DNA from: Bacteroidota bacterium
Lineage (GTDB): Bacteria > Bacteroidota > Bacteroidia > J057 > JADKCL01
Direction of reading: 5' to 3'
Assembly (NCBI GenBank): GCA_016718825.1
Contig: JADKCL010000067.1
Span: 1-64,000, forward strand
DNA: 64,000 nt
In this document: one piece after another, positions 26,394 to 35,136 of the stretch
Layout of the letters: the number at the start of each line of letters is the position of its first letter
Position numbering within the stretch: the stretch's first letter is position 1
The notes under the pieces: generated by a model
Database searches by the model: none
Seen by the model: the letters and a program-made list of their open reading frames with translations, nothing else
Told to the model about the DNA's origin: nothing
Position numbers and translations under genes: made by a program

Positions 26394-29300
26394 ATGAGAA
26401 AGCCAATGCACGATCATAAATCGCTTTTCAGTCCTGCAAGAATGGTCCAATGGCTTGCCATCTTTGCTGCATTTAGCTTTGTGCTCGCCCATCGCGTGAA
26501 CGCGCAGGCCTATCCTGCCGTCGTGACGGTCGTGATGCAGCCGCCTTATTCGCCCTATCTCTCCGATTTCTTGCAGCCTGGACAAGAGCGCATCATGCTC
26601 AATGTCAACTTTTTGGACCAAAGTGAACCGTCTTGGGATGCCAAAATCCGCCTGACCATTGAAGGCAACGGACTCACGCTGCGCACGTCACAGCCGTTTT
26701 ACCAGCGCATAACCTTGAGCCCGGGTCCAAATATGATCGACCTGCTTGAGTTGGAGCAACTCTTTGACTTCAGTAAAATGGATGTGCAAGGGACCAACAA
26801 AAACGACCTTGTAAATGCAGGTCGTCTGCCCGAAGGGACTTATACTTTTTGTGCGGAGGTGATTGATGCTGGTCGTGAAGTTCCGTTTGCGCTGCCTGGT
26901 TGCGTTACCGCGACGCTGATTCAAAACAATCCTCCACAGCTGACTGCACCTGAATGCGGTGCGGTCATTTCCGCCGCGGGTGGGCAAAACATCATCTTCA
27001 ACTGGATTCCGATGCACGATCCATCGATCCAAGTGGAATATCAAATCAAGCTCGTACAGGTGCCTCCTGGGATGAACGTGAATGACGCGGTCAACAATAC
27101 TTCATTCCCTATCCTCGATTGGCAACCCGTCAACGGCACAAGTTTTGTCTATGGCCCAGAACAGGTTCCCCTCGATCTGAATCAAAAATATGCTTTTCAA
27201 ATCCGAGTGGTCGACATCAATGGCTTGACCACCTTTGAAAACGATGGCAAAGCGCCCGTTTGCTGGTTTACCTATGGCTACAGCGACGATGGCACGATTG
27301 ACCTGACAGCCCCCGCCCACCAAGTCCGCGTCGAAGACCCCGAACGGGTAGATTTTGCTTGGGGAGGCCCGAGCAATGCCGTCAATGGTCAGCCGCTGAA
27401 ATACCATCTCAAAGTCGTCAAGCTCAATGCTGGCGAACGCGTCACCAATCAATCTGCCGCTGCGGCCTATATGGACCGCACCCAAGGCGTTTGGTACGAC
27501 GATTCGACCAACATCATGCCAAATATTTATGGTGGCTCGGTCACCGTGGAGCAGCCTTTGGAGCCTGATGCCTACTATGCCTGGCAGATCAAATCCAGTA
27601 CGGATGGCTTTAAGACCGCCAAGTCAGAGATATGGGAGTTCAAGGCTCCGCCGGTGGTGTATTCCTTTTGGGTGGCTGATGGTGCTTACATGATCACGGT
27701 CAACAGTACGACCAACATCACGAAGATTAGCAATACGAAATACAGCAACCTTGCAGGCACCGGCACAGTGGTCTTGGCCTCTGGTGAGCAACCTACTGAG
27801 GTGAGCTACACGGGTCTCACGGTCGAGATGGTCGCCAACAAGTGGGTGCTCAAAGTCGGCGAAGTTGTGATTCCCAAGACCGAATCCAAAGAGCTGGACT
27901 TTGGTGACTACGGCGATGGCACCTATGACATCAATGCCTGGGTGCTCACTGCCATGGAGTTTTTGGCCCAAGGGCAGGTGCGGTGGCGGTTTCCTTTGTC
28001 GGTAAATTCTCCAGGGAATGCCGTGGTCGTATCGCAGGAAAATGTGCGACTGAATTATCTCAACAAGGTGCTGAGTGGTGCTGTCGCATTTGCAGAAAAC
28101 CAAAGCTTCAACTTGCTCATCCCGATGGGCTTCTCGGTGAAATACAAGTTGCCTTCGCAGTTCATTGTAGCTCCTGGAGGCGCCACGACCCTCAAGATGT
28201 ATGGAAACGTGATTTTTCCTTCCAACCTCAAGACGGTTTCTGGTGACGCATTCAGTGTGCCGTTTGAGAATATTTCCAATCCATGGTACATGGTTGTCGA
28301 GCGACAAGCCGGCGGGGAAAAGCTGGTTTTGTTTTCCAACACCAAAATGAGTCTGCAACCCAAGAGTTTTGTAGTCGACTTCTCTGGTTCACAGTCACCT
28401 GCAGGGCTTTTCTCCGGTACTCCGGAATGGATGGGGGTATACATTACGGAACACAATATTTTCTTGCCCTCTGACTTTGACGAAAAGGCACAGCTTTCAC
28501 TCACGGAACCCATCGTCCTCACATACGTTGCTGGTGAGCCAGGTTTTCAGCCGGCTTGGATCACCGCCGGCGGATTGAGTCTGGATGTCTCGGCAACGTT
28601 TGAAAGTGCCAATTCAGAACCCTACTACGCAAGGATCAATACCTTCAAAGGCAAGCTTGCCTCCCTTGCGTTGAAGATCGAAGACAATTCGCTCAGCAAC
28701 AGCAAATTCACTGGCTTCCTGAAGGTGCCATTTTTGGATGCCAACCGTAAGCTGGATTGGGTCGCACCCATTGCTGCCAATGGCATCCAAACTGCCTACT
28801 TCCATGAGGACTCCATCAGGGCCTTCGGCAAAACCTACAACCCGCTAGACACCTTGTCAAAGGTGAAATTGGAGATCAACCAAGCCGTGTTTGGCGGCGG
28901 AGACCATATCAAGATGAATGTGAATCTTGAATGGCCCGCGATGAGTGTGAGCTTGAACAATGTTGCCGGGCTCAAGGTTTGGGGCAACGGCGATCTTGGC
29001 TTTGGGGAACCCAACGGAAAAGTGGACTTGACCGCGCAGGTTCCGGTTGATATTGGCGGCATGAGTGGAACTGCCACAGGCGTGGGCGCATTTTATGAAA
29101 GCCTAGTGTATGGATTTGCCATGCATACACAGATACAACTGCCTGGAGGAATCACCTGCTCGGCCGCTCCGCTCAAGGTTTCAGTCGCCGGCTCACAGGG
29201 CGAGTCGGCTCCACCGATCATCTACACGCGTGTCGACGGAAAGGAAATGTCTGCCAAAACCAGGATTGGGCCGCTCAAAATCGCGATCGACAACAGCCTG

Positions 29301-31814
29301 ATACAGGCCGATCTTTTTGCAGATTATGTAGACGATGATCCCGCATTTGGGTCAAGATTCGAGGCGAAAGGCAATATTCTCGTCAAGCAACCCGACAAAT
29401 TTGTCGCAACAGCGAGGTTGGTGATCGCTGAAAAGGACGGAACAGGTTTTTGGTACACACGCTGTGCGGCCCAAGGGCTCAACAAGGTCATCGAGGCCTA
29501 TCCAGATTTTTCCCTGAACGGATTTGACTTTAAGATCTATCACCACTTGGCCTCCCGGCAAGGAGCGGCATTTGACCAGCCCAATCAATTCAACGATTTC
29601 TGGAATTTGAATGCAACTCCCGATGGCGCAAATTCGATCGAGGGCCATGATATCAATGCAAATGTGGCTTTGGGGATGTATGGTCAAATCGGCCTGCACG
29701 ATACTTACAGTGGCAAAAAACAAAAAAGTGGCCCGATTAACATCACCGAAGGATTGCCCAGCCTTTCAGACATCTTGCCTGACATCCCAGGTGTATGTGA
29801 ACTTCAATACAGAGGAAAAAGCGTCTGCTCCTATTTTGAATTTCCTTGGGAGGGCCTGAACATTTGTGATATCAAGGTGCCCTACATTTCCAATGGTATG
29901 GCTGGCACCAAGAGCATTTGTGAGGTGAACCTCTTCGATGTCAATTGGCCGAGTCTTGAGTTTTGCGATTTGATGATGCCAAGCGGAAAAAAACTCGGCG
30001 ACTTCACGCTCGGGCAGTTAGGCTTCAGCGACATCAATATTTGCGACCTCAAGTTGCCCAATGGCTCTGGAATCTGTGAATACTTTGATATCAGCGGCAA
30101 GTTTTGCGATATCCGCGATCAAAACGGCCCGATTTGCGAAAAGAAATTGTGCGACTTGATGCCTGACCTTCCTCCGGTTTGCCAATGGAAATTTCCCGGG
30201 GTAAAGGCCATCTGTGATTTCAAGATCGGAGACATCATCCCCAACATAGACATGTGTGCATTCTTGAGTCAAAATGGAGGGGAATCCATTTTCTGCAACT
30301 GGAATTGGCCTGACATTGTCCCTGAGATTCCCAATCCTTGCGACCTCCGTCTGCCAAATGGCACCAAGCTCTGCAGCCTTACTGCAAATTGGTGCGACAT
30401 CATCGTGCCCGTGGTGCGCAATGGCAATCCGCAGCTGATTCCGCTTTGTCAGGTGAAATGGTGGGAATTTGATTGGTCGATGGGGAATGTCTGCGAATGG
30501 AAAATCGGTGGACAACCGCTTTGCAGTTTTGACCTGAAGTTTTGTGACCTGAGGTTTCCGCTTACCGATCAGAAACCCTGCGACCTGATCCCCAATTTCT
30601 GCGACCTTGTGGATCCTATTTCTGGCAAGAAAGTTTGCGAACTCGGCCTTTTCGATATCCCTTGGCCCGATTTCAATTTCTGTAATCTCGTTTGGCCTGG
30701 AACCAACCGCAAGGTATGTGACGTGAGCTTCAAATACTGCGACCTGCGCAATCCAATCACCAATGGCTCACCTCCTTTGTGCAACTTTAAGTGGCCCAAC
30801 CTGCCTAGTCTTCCGAGCCTTCCCAACCTCTGCGACATGCAGATCAAAATGCCCAATGGCTCCATTAAGAAGCTTTGCGATATTGGTTTCAACCTGGAAC
30901 TCCCCAGTATTTGCAACCTGCAGCTTCCCAACAACGCGCCGCTCTGCAAAATCAAGCTGCCAAATTATAATCTTCCTGTACCCACCATTCCCAATGTTCC
31001 CGGTATCCCGGGTCTTCCGGAAAACATGTACCAATGGTTGTTCATGACAGGGGTACGTGCGGAAATCGAAAACAGTGGCGCCATTCGCCAACTCGCACTG
31101 AATGGCTACGGATGGTTGTACACCTACCGTTTGGATCCAAACTCTTCCTATTTGGCAAGAGGTTTTGGTGGAATCGAAATGTGGCCTGCACAGAAGAAGG
31201 TGCAATTTCACTTGGAAGCAGAGGCTGGTTCTGTGAAGACCGATTTGGGACGCATCAAGCCTGTCTGTGGTAGTGGTGAGGCCAATGGACAAATGACTCC
31301 GCAAGACTTCTACATTGATATCGGTACGCAGTCCAACCCTTGGGAGATGGAGCTTGGCTGTATCAGTGAATTGCGGAACTCAGGCTATATTAAAGCAAGA
31401 CCGTCGGGTATCTTGGCGCATGGCGAAATCAATCGAGAGGCCGTGACCTCCTACGGGATAGACATCGACGGTGTCGCCGAAATCGATTTCCGGGCTGAAG
31501 CACATCTGAATGTCGCAGTAGAAGTTGGGGTTTCGTTTGACAATCCCGCCATTTTTGGATCCATTGCCGCTGATGCAGGAGCAGAAGTGGGCATGGAGGT
31601 GGATCCCGATGCGGGGGAAGACTTTGACGTGACGTTTGCGAGTGTCAACGTCGGCGGCGAGCTCAGCTTCAAGATCGACGATGAATTTTGCATGGCTGGG
31701 AAACTCTACGGCGAGGTTTCGGTGCTTGGAGTTGGAGTGGACATCCATGTCGGTGTCGAAATCAAGGACGGGGACGTCAGTTTCCCCAAAAATCCCGATC
31801 GCTGTTATGATTGA
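26394..31814 (+). CDS. Giant secreted protein with TANFOR-like N-terminus and 32-Cys 'CDL' repeat region
   Basis: 1806 residues. Signal peptide to about residue 38 (..HRVNAQA). Residues ~40-185 (PAVVTVVMQPPYSPYLSDFL.., WDAKIRLTIEGNGL) resemble the N-terminal domain of Bacteroidota proteins named TANFOR. FN3-like domains follow at about 185-430. About 430-1130 is beta-rich and unrecognised. Residues ~1135-1518 are a cysteine repeat region with 32 Cys, mostly in the pattern hydrophobic-Cys-[DENS]-hydrophobic, such as ICDLKLPNG and FCDLRFP. The last ~290 residues are beta-rich (ENMYQWLF .. FPKNPDRCYD). No T9SS sorting domain of type A or B is present. It sits between the barrel gene (3 bp) and the FN3 gene (66 bp). 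Probably an extracellular structural protein (inference). Confidence 0.8.
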   Translation: MRKPMHDHKSLFSPARMVQWLAIFAAFSFVLAHRVNAQAYPAVVTVVMQPPYSPYLSDFLQPGQERIMLNVNFLDQSEPSWDAKIRLTIEGNGLTLRTSQPFYQRITLSPGPNMIDLLELEQLFDFSKMDVQGTNKNDLVNAGRLPEGTYTFCAEVIDAGREVPFALPGCVTATLIQNNPPQLTAPECGAVISAAGGQNIIFNWIPMHDPSIQVEYQIKLVQVPPGMNVNDAVNNTSFPILDWQPVNGTSFVYGPEQVPLDLNQKYAFQIRVVDINGLTTFENDGKAPVCWFTYGYSDDGTIDLTAPAHQVRVEDPERVDFAWGGPSNAVNGQPLKYHLKVVKLNAGERVTNQSAAAAYMDRTQGVWYDDSTNIMPNIYGGSVTVEQPLEPDAYYAWQIKSSTDGFKTAKSEIWEFKAPPVVYSFWVADGAYMITVNSTTNITKISNTKYSNLAGTGTVVLASGEQPTEVSYTGLTVEMVANKWVLKVGEVVIPKTESKELDFGDYGDGTYDINAWVLTAMEFLAQGQVRWRFPLSVNSPGNAVVVSQENVRLNYLNKVLSGAVAFAENQSFNLLIPMGFSVKYKLPSQFIVAPGGATTLKMYGNVIFPSNLKTVSGDAFSVPFENISNPWYMVVERQAGGEKLVLFSNTKMSLQPKSFVVDFSGSQSPAGLFSGTPEWMGVYITEHNIFLPSDFDEKAQLSLTEPIVLTYVAGEPGFQPAWITAGGLSLDVSATFESANSEPYYARINTFKGKLASLALKIEDNSLSNSKFTGFLKVPFLDANRKLDWVAPIAANGIQTAYFHEDSIRAFGKTYNPLDTLSKVKLEINQAVFGGGDHIKMNVNLEWPAMSVSLNNVAGLKVWGNGDLGFGEPNGKVDLTAQVPVDIGGMSGTATGVGAFYESLVYGFAMHTQIQLPGGITCSAAPLKVSVAGSQGESAPPIIYTRVDGKEMSAKTRIGPLKIAIDNSLIQADLFADYVDDDPAFGSRFEAKGNILVKQPDKFVATARLVIAEKDGTGFWYTRCAAQGLNKVIEAYPDFSLNGFDFKIYHHLASRQGAAFDQPNQFNDFWNLNATPDGANSIEGHDINANVALGMYGQIGLHDTYSGKKQKSGPINITEGLPSLSDILPDIPGVCELQYRGKSVCSYFEFPWEGLNICDIKVPYISNGMAGTKSICEVNLFDVNWPSLEFCDLMMPSGKKLGDFTLGQLGFSDINICDLKLPNGSGICEYFDISGKFCDIRDQNGPICEKKLCDLMPDLPPVCQWKFPGVKAICDFKIGDIIPNIDMCAFLSQNGGESIFCNWNWPDIVPEIPNPCDLRLPNGTKLCSLTANWCDIIVPVVRNGNPQLIPLCQVKWWEFDWSMGNVCEWKIGGQPLCSFDLKFCDLRFPLTDQKPCDLIPNFCDLVDPISGKKVCELGLFDIPWPDFNFCNLVWPGTNRKVCDVSFKYCDLRNPITNGSPPLCNFKWPNLPSLPSLPNLCDMQIKMPNGSIKKLCDIGFNLELPSICNLQLPNNAPLCKIKLPNYNLPVPTIPNVPGIPGLPENMYQWLFMTGVRAEIENSGAIRQLALNGYGWLYTYRLDPNSSYLARGFGGIEMWPAQKKVQFHLEAEAGSVKTDLGRIKPVCGSGEANGQMTPQDFYIDIGTQSNPWEMELGCISELRNSGYIKARPSGILAHGEINREAVTSYGIDIDGVAEIDFRAEAHLNVAVEVGVSFDNPAIFGSIAADAGAEVGMEVDPDAGEDFDVTFASVNVGGELSFKIDDEFCMAGKLYGEVSVLGVGVDIHVGVEIKDGDVSFPKNPDRCYD
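29790..30950 (+). repeat. Cysteine-rich 'CDL' coding repeat region
   Basis: About 384 residues (1135-1518 of the 1806-residue protein) with 32 Cys, on average one every 12 residues. Of the 32, 15 are CD, 6 CE, 4 CN and 3 CS. Each usually sits after a hydrophobic residue and before an alternating hydrophobic stretch ending in a Pro-Asn-Gly or Pro-x-Gly turn. Units are degenerate in sequence and length. The layout suggests beta-strands joined by tight turns. Confidence 0.85.
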
Positions 31815-31880
31815 GAATCCCGTGAAGGGAATGATAAGACCTTTGAAAATAAAGAAGAGCTGAACAATTGAGAAGTAAGA

Positions 31881-33887
31881 ATGCGTTTTGAAGTGAGACA
31901 TATCATTCTGGGAATGACCGCATTGATGCTGTGTTTTTCAGCAGCAATCGGGCAGCGTACGGTGCTCGCAATGCCCGACGATGGTGGCGTTTGGGTGCGA
32001 TGGACCTCGCCGGATTTGAAAAGTACAAATGGCATCAATGTCTATCGGCAAGAGAATGGCGCTGGGGAATGGAAACTGCTCAATGCGCAACCTTTCACCT
32101 ATGGTCAGACCGACATCAGCGGTTTGATGGCCCAAAACAAAGACATCAAAAATGCAAAGGAGATGGCCGATGGTCTCCGGAAGAAGAACCAGCTGGAAGG
32201 CATTGGCTTGGCCCTTGTCCTTACCAATGCGGTCGAGAGCCGTGAGTTCTCCTCCTATTTGGGCATCATCTACCACGATAAATCCGCTGAGGTTGGCAAA
32301 GAGTACCGGTACGAGGTCAAGGAGGTGCGCGGAGGCAGCGAGAGCAGCTACGGCGTTTCCGCAAGTGTGAAAGCTGGCAAACAGAAGCCGGGCGCAGCAG
32401 TCAAGGATATCAAGACCAAAGTAGGAGATGCAAAACTTTCCTTTTCCTGGAATCCGGAGCCTGATCGCCTCACGGGTGCCCACGTTTACTACAAGATTGG
32501 CGGCAGCAACTGGCAGCGCCTGAACAAGAAGATCATTTTGCCCAGCAAAATGGTCCAGAAAAACGGGGAGAAGGCGTATCCTGAATGGCTTTTCCTTGCA
32601 GACAGCCTGCAAAACGGCACCACCTATACCTGTATCTTGAAGGGAGTCGATTTTTTCGGGTTTGAAACGGAAGCCAGTCAGGAGTTTAAACTGACACCGC
32701 TTGACAAGACCCCTCCTCCGCAAGTCTCGAAATTTGAACTGAAGTCGAATGTTGACAGGGTGACTGCTACCTGGGTCCTTCCAAAGGGGAAGGGAGTGGA
32801 AGGCATCAACGTATATCGCCTGAAAGGAATGGACACGGTTTGGGTGAAAGTGAACAAGCAACCGTTGCCGCCATCGGCTATAAAATTCGAGGATGAGGTG
32901 AATGAACAAGGGGTAACCTATACCTATGCCATTGCGAGTTTTGACAAAGCTGGCAATGAGAACCGCACTGTGGGCCAATTTGTAACGGTTCGTGATGTAA
33001 AGCCCCCGTTGCAGGTTCGCAATCTCAAGGCGGTCGCCGATACCGGCGTGATCAAACTCACATGGTTTCCAAACCCGGAGAAGGACTTGAAGGGTTATCT
33101 GGTCTACCGCATGGCCAAGACCAATGGGTCGGCCGATACCATTCAAATTACCACCTCGGCAGTTGCCGCCAACAGCTACAACGATACCTTGCCCAAAGTG
33201 GCCAAAAACGCATTTGTCTATTTTGTCAAAGCTGTCGATACCAGTTACAACGTCAGTGTATTCAGTGCATCGGCCACTGCATTGTTGCCTGACCCCGAGC
33301 CACCGCAAACACCGACCATCAAGAGTATCCGCAAAGATGCGGAGGCACTAAGATTGGTATGGTTACCTGGAATGGAAACAGACTTGGCAGGGTATTTCAT
33401 TTATCGATCCACAAGCGAAAAAGGACCCGACAGTATTTGGAAGCCCTTGATGGAGCGGCCCCTGAGCGCGAAAGACACTGCTTACAATGACCGCACCATT
33501 GCTGCCGGGCAAGTGTACTACTATTCCGTACAGGCCATCGACAATGCGGGGAACCGATCTGGCAGGTCGGAGTCTTTTTCAGGCAATGTGACGACGATGC
33601 GCTTGAAGGCGGTACCTCAGGATATCGAGGTCAAGCATGGAAAGGGCAAGCCAGAGGCAACGATTACATGGTCATTGCCGCAAGGTGCCGATGTGATCGG
33701 ATGCATGGTCTATCGCAAACAGGGAAAGGAAGAGTTTCTACCTGTTTCGGGTTTGGTTCAGGATTTCAAAGTCGTGGACCAGGGCCTCAAAAAAGGAAAC
33801 ACCTACTATTATGAAATCCGGGCATTTGACAAGGTGGGAAACTTTGCCAAATCAGCCCCTGTTACTTTGACGGTTGAAGCAGAATAA
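31881..33887 (+). CDS. Secreted protein with about six fibronectin type III domains
   Basis: 668 residues. Signal peptide MRFEVRHIILGMTALMLCFSAAIGQ. About six FN3-type modules start near residues 26, 172, 277, 374, 473 and 576. They are marked by phrases such as VWVRWTSPDLKSTNGINVYRQ, LSFSWNPEPDRLTGAHVYYK, VTATWVLPKGKGVEGINVYR, IKLTWFPNPEKDLKGYLVYR and LRLVWLPGMETDLAGYFIYR. Each ends in a YxYxV-type strand. No T9SS sorting domain follows the last module (..APVTLTVEAE). It is 66 bp after the giant protein and 12 bp before the collar-like protein. Likely an extracellular rod or linker protein (inference). Confidence 0.85.
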   Translation: MRFEVRHIILGMTALMLCFSAAIGQRTVLAMPDDGGVWVRWTSPDLKSTNGINVYRQENGAGEWKLLNAQPFTYGQTDISGLMAQNKDIKNAKEMADGLRKKNQLEGIGLALVLTNAVESREFSSYLGIIYHDKSAEVGKEYRYEVKEVRGGSESSYGVSASVKAGKQKPGAAVKDIKTKVGDAKLSFSWNPEPDRLTGAHVYYKIGGSNWQRLNKKIILPSKMVQKNGEKAYPEWLFLADSLQNGTTYTCILKGVDFFGFETEASQEFKLTPLDKTPPPQVSKFELKSNVDRVTATWVLPKGKGVEGINVYRLKGMDTVWVKVNKQPLPPSAIKFEDEVNEQGVTYTYAIASFDKAGNENRTVGQFVTVRDVKPPLQVRNLKAVADTGVIKLTWFPNPEKDLKGYLVYRMAKTNGSADTIQITTSAVAANSYNDTLPKVAKNAFVYFVKAVDTSYNVSVFSASATALLPDPEPPQTPTIKSIRKDAEALRLVWLPGMETDLAGYFIYRSTSEKGPDSIWKPLMERPLSAKDTAYNDRTIAAGQVYYYSVQAIDNAGNRSGRSESFSGNVTTMRLKAVPQDIEVKHGKGKPEATITWSLPQGADVIGCMVYRKQGKEEFLPVSGLVQDFKVVDQGLKKGNTYYYEIRAFDKVGNFAKSAPVTLTVEAE

Positions 33888-33899
33888 TATTTAGCGCGT

Positions 33900-35129
33900 A
33901 TGAAAACGATGTTTACATCCTTGAACTTTGCTTATCGGCTCTTGTTCCTCCTCTTATTGTCGGTCCCAGCCCTTACCATTGCACAGATCGGCGTAGGGAC
34001 CACCACCCCTCACCCTTCATCGATGATGCACATCTCGCCGGGGGCTGGTAACAACAAGGGGTTCATTTTGCCCAAGATCACCTCGGGCAGCCGTGTCGTG
34101 TTGGACAGTACCCAAAACATCGCGCATGGACTCATCTTTTTCGATACCGACCTTCAGAAGTATTATTATTTCCATCAATCTCCCCGGCAATGGTTTGAGT
34201 TGGATCATGACTGGATCCGCAAAGACATTCCTGGCGCAAGCCCCGTGGTAGGCAATCACATCTATTCAGGTGTCACAGGTAACGTAGGAATTGGTACAGG
34301 AACGGCTTTTGATCCAACCGAAAAGCTCACCGTCGTAGGCAATGTGAGCATTGGAGCTGCAGCTTGGGCCCAGGATTCCAACATTACCACATTTACCAGC
34401 GGAGCCTTGGCTGTGGACAACTGGATCGGCATCAATACCATCACCCGCACGGGAGGAGTCGAGTTTGATGTCAAGGGGCAGGCCAATATATCAAGTACGT
34501 TGACGGTAGGTGGAGATGTCACCGCCAACAAGTTTAACGGCCTGGGAATCGTGCCGATCGGCACCGTAGTGATGTGGAGTGGAATCATGAACACCGCCAC
34601 CAACTTTGACGCCAACGGGACAGGGGTCGTCGGCACACAGTACGAAGGATGGCAACTGTGTAACGGATTTCCAGGTTCACCCGACTTGAGAGGAAGGTTT
34701 GTTGTCGGTGTGCTTGAAGATACGACCAGAGGACAAGTACGGCAACCGGGTACAGGCACTGAATACAACAATCCGGATTATCGGTGGGGTGGTATCAAAG
34801 GTGGGGAGCGGGAGCATACCCTCACGATTGCTGAAATGCCTTCGCATGCCCATGGGGGAAATACGCAAGATGCTGGCAATCACAGGCATGGTTTTAATGA
34901 TAGTTACCGAGACATCAATGACTACGATGTCATCGAGGATGCTAATGGAGCAGGGAATGATCTTCCTTACAATATGACTTCATCAAATGACCTTACGGAT
35001 TTTGACGGCATTCATAGTCATGGCATCGATGCCCAAGGTGACGGCCTCCACATGAAAACCGCCCTCCCTACTACGTTCTCGCCTTCATCATCAGGAAGCA
35101 ATAAGCCAGTTTTTGGGTCCCCAAATTGA
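33900..35129 (+). CDS. Signal-peptide-bearing phage-tail-collar-like protein
   Basis: 409 residues. Signal peptide at about 1-30 (..FLLLLSVPALTIAQ). Next comes IGVGTTTPHPSSMMHISPG..KGFILPKI, an N-terminal segment common in exported Bacteroidota fibre-like proteins. A short repeat-like region (GNVGIGTGTAFDPTEKLTVVGNVSIG) leads to a tail-collar domain at about 220-400. This has the motif WQLCNGFPGSPDLRGRFVVG and the His-rich HTLTIAEMPSHAHGG block, which in phage short tail fibres forms a trimeric, metal-holding tip. There are no phage genes nearby, and the signal peptide argues for a surface role. No T9SS sorting domain. Its stop is 7 bp before the SprB gene's ATG. Confidence 0.85.
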   Translation: MKTMFTSLNFAYRLLFLLLLSVPALTIAQIGVGTTTPHPSSMMHISPGAGNNKGFILPKITSGSRVVLDSTQNIAHGLIFFDTDLQKYYYFHQSPRQWFELDHDWIRKDIPGASPVVGNHIYSGVTGNVGIGTGTAFDPTEKLTVVGNVSIGAAAWAQDSNITTFTSGALAVDNWIGINTITRTGGVEFDVKGQANISSTLTVGGDVTANKFNGLGIVPIGTVVMWSGIMNTATNFDANGTGVVGTQYEGWQLCNGFPGSPDLRGRFVVGVLEDTTRGQVRQPGTGTEYNNPDYRWGGIKGGEREHTLTIAEMPSHAHGGNTQDAGNHRHGFNDSYRDINDYDVIEDANGAGNDLPYNMTSSNDLTDFDGIHSHGIDAQGDGLHMKTALPTTFSPSSSGSNKPVFGSPN

Positions 35130-35136
35130 TTTCGCC

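Noticed and set aside
31938..33308. 456-residue minus-strand open frame opposite the FN3 gene
   Set aside because: No recognisable domain, while the plus strand has clear FN3 modules and a signal peptide.
33900..35129. Prophage or contractile-injection locus suggested by the collar domain
   Set aside because: No capsid, sheath, baseplate, tube, integrase or lysis genes nearby, and the protein has a signal peptide.
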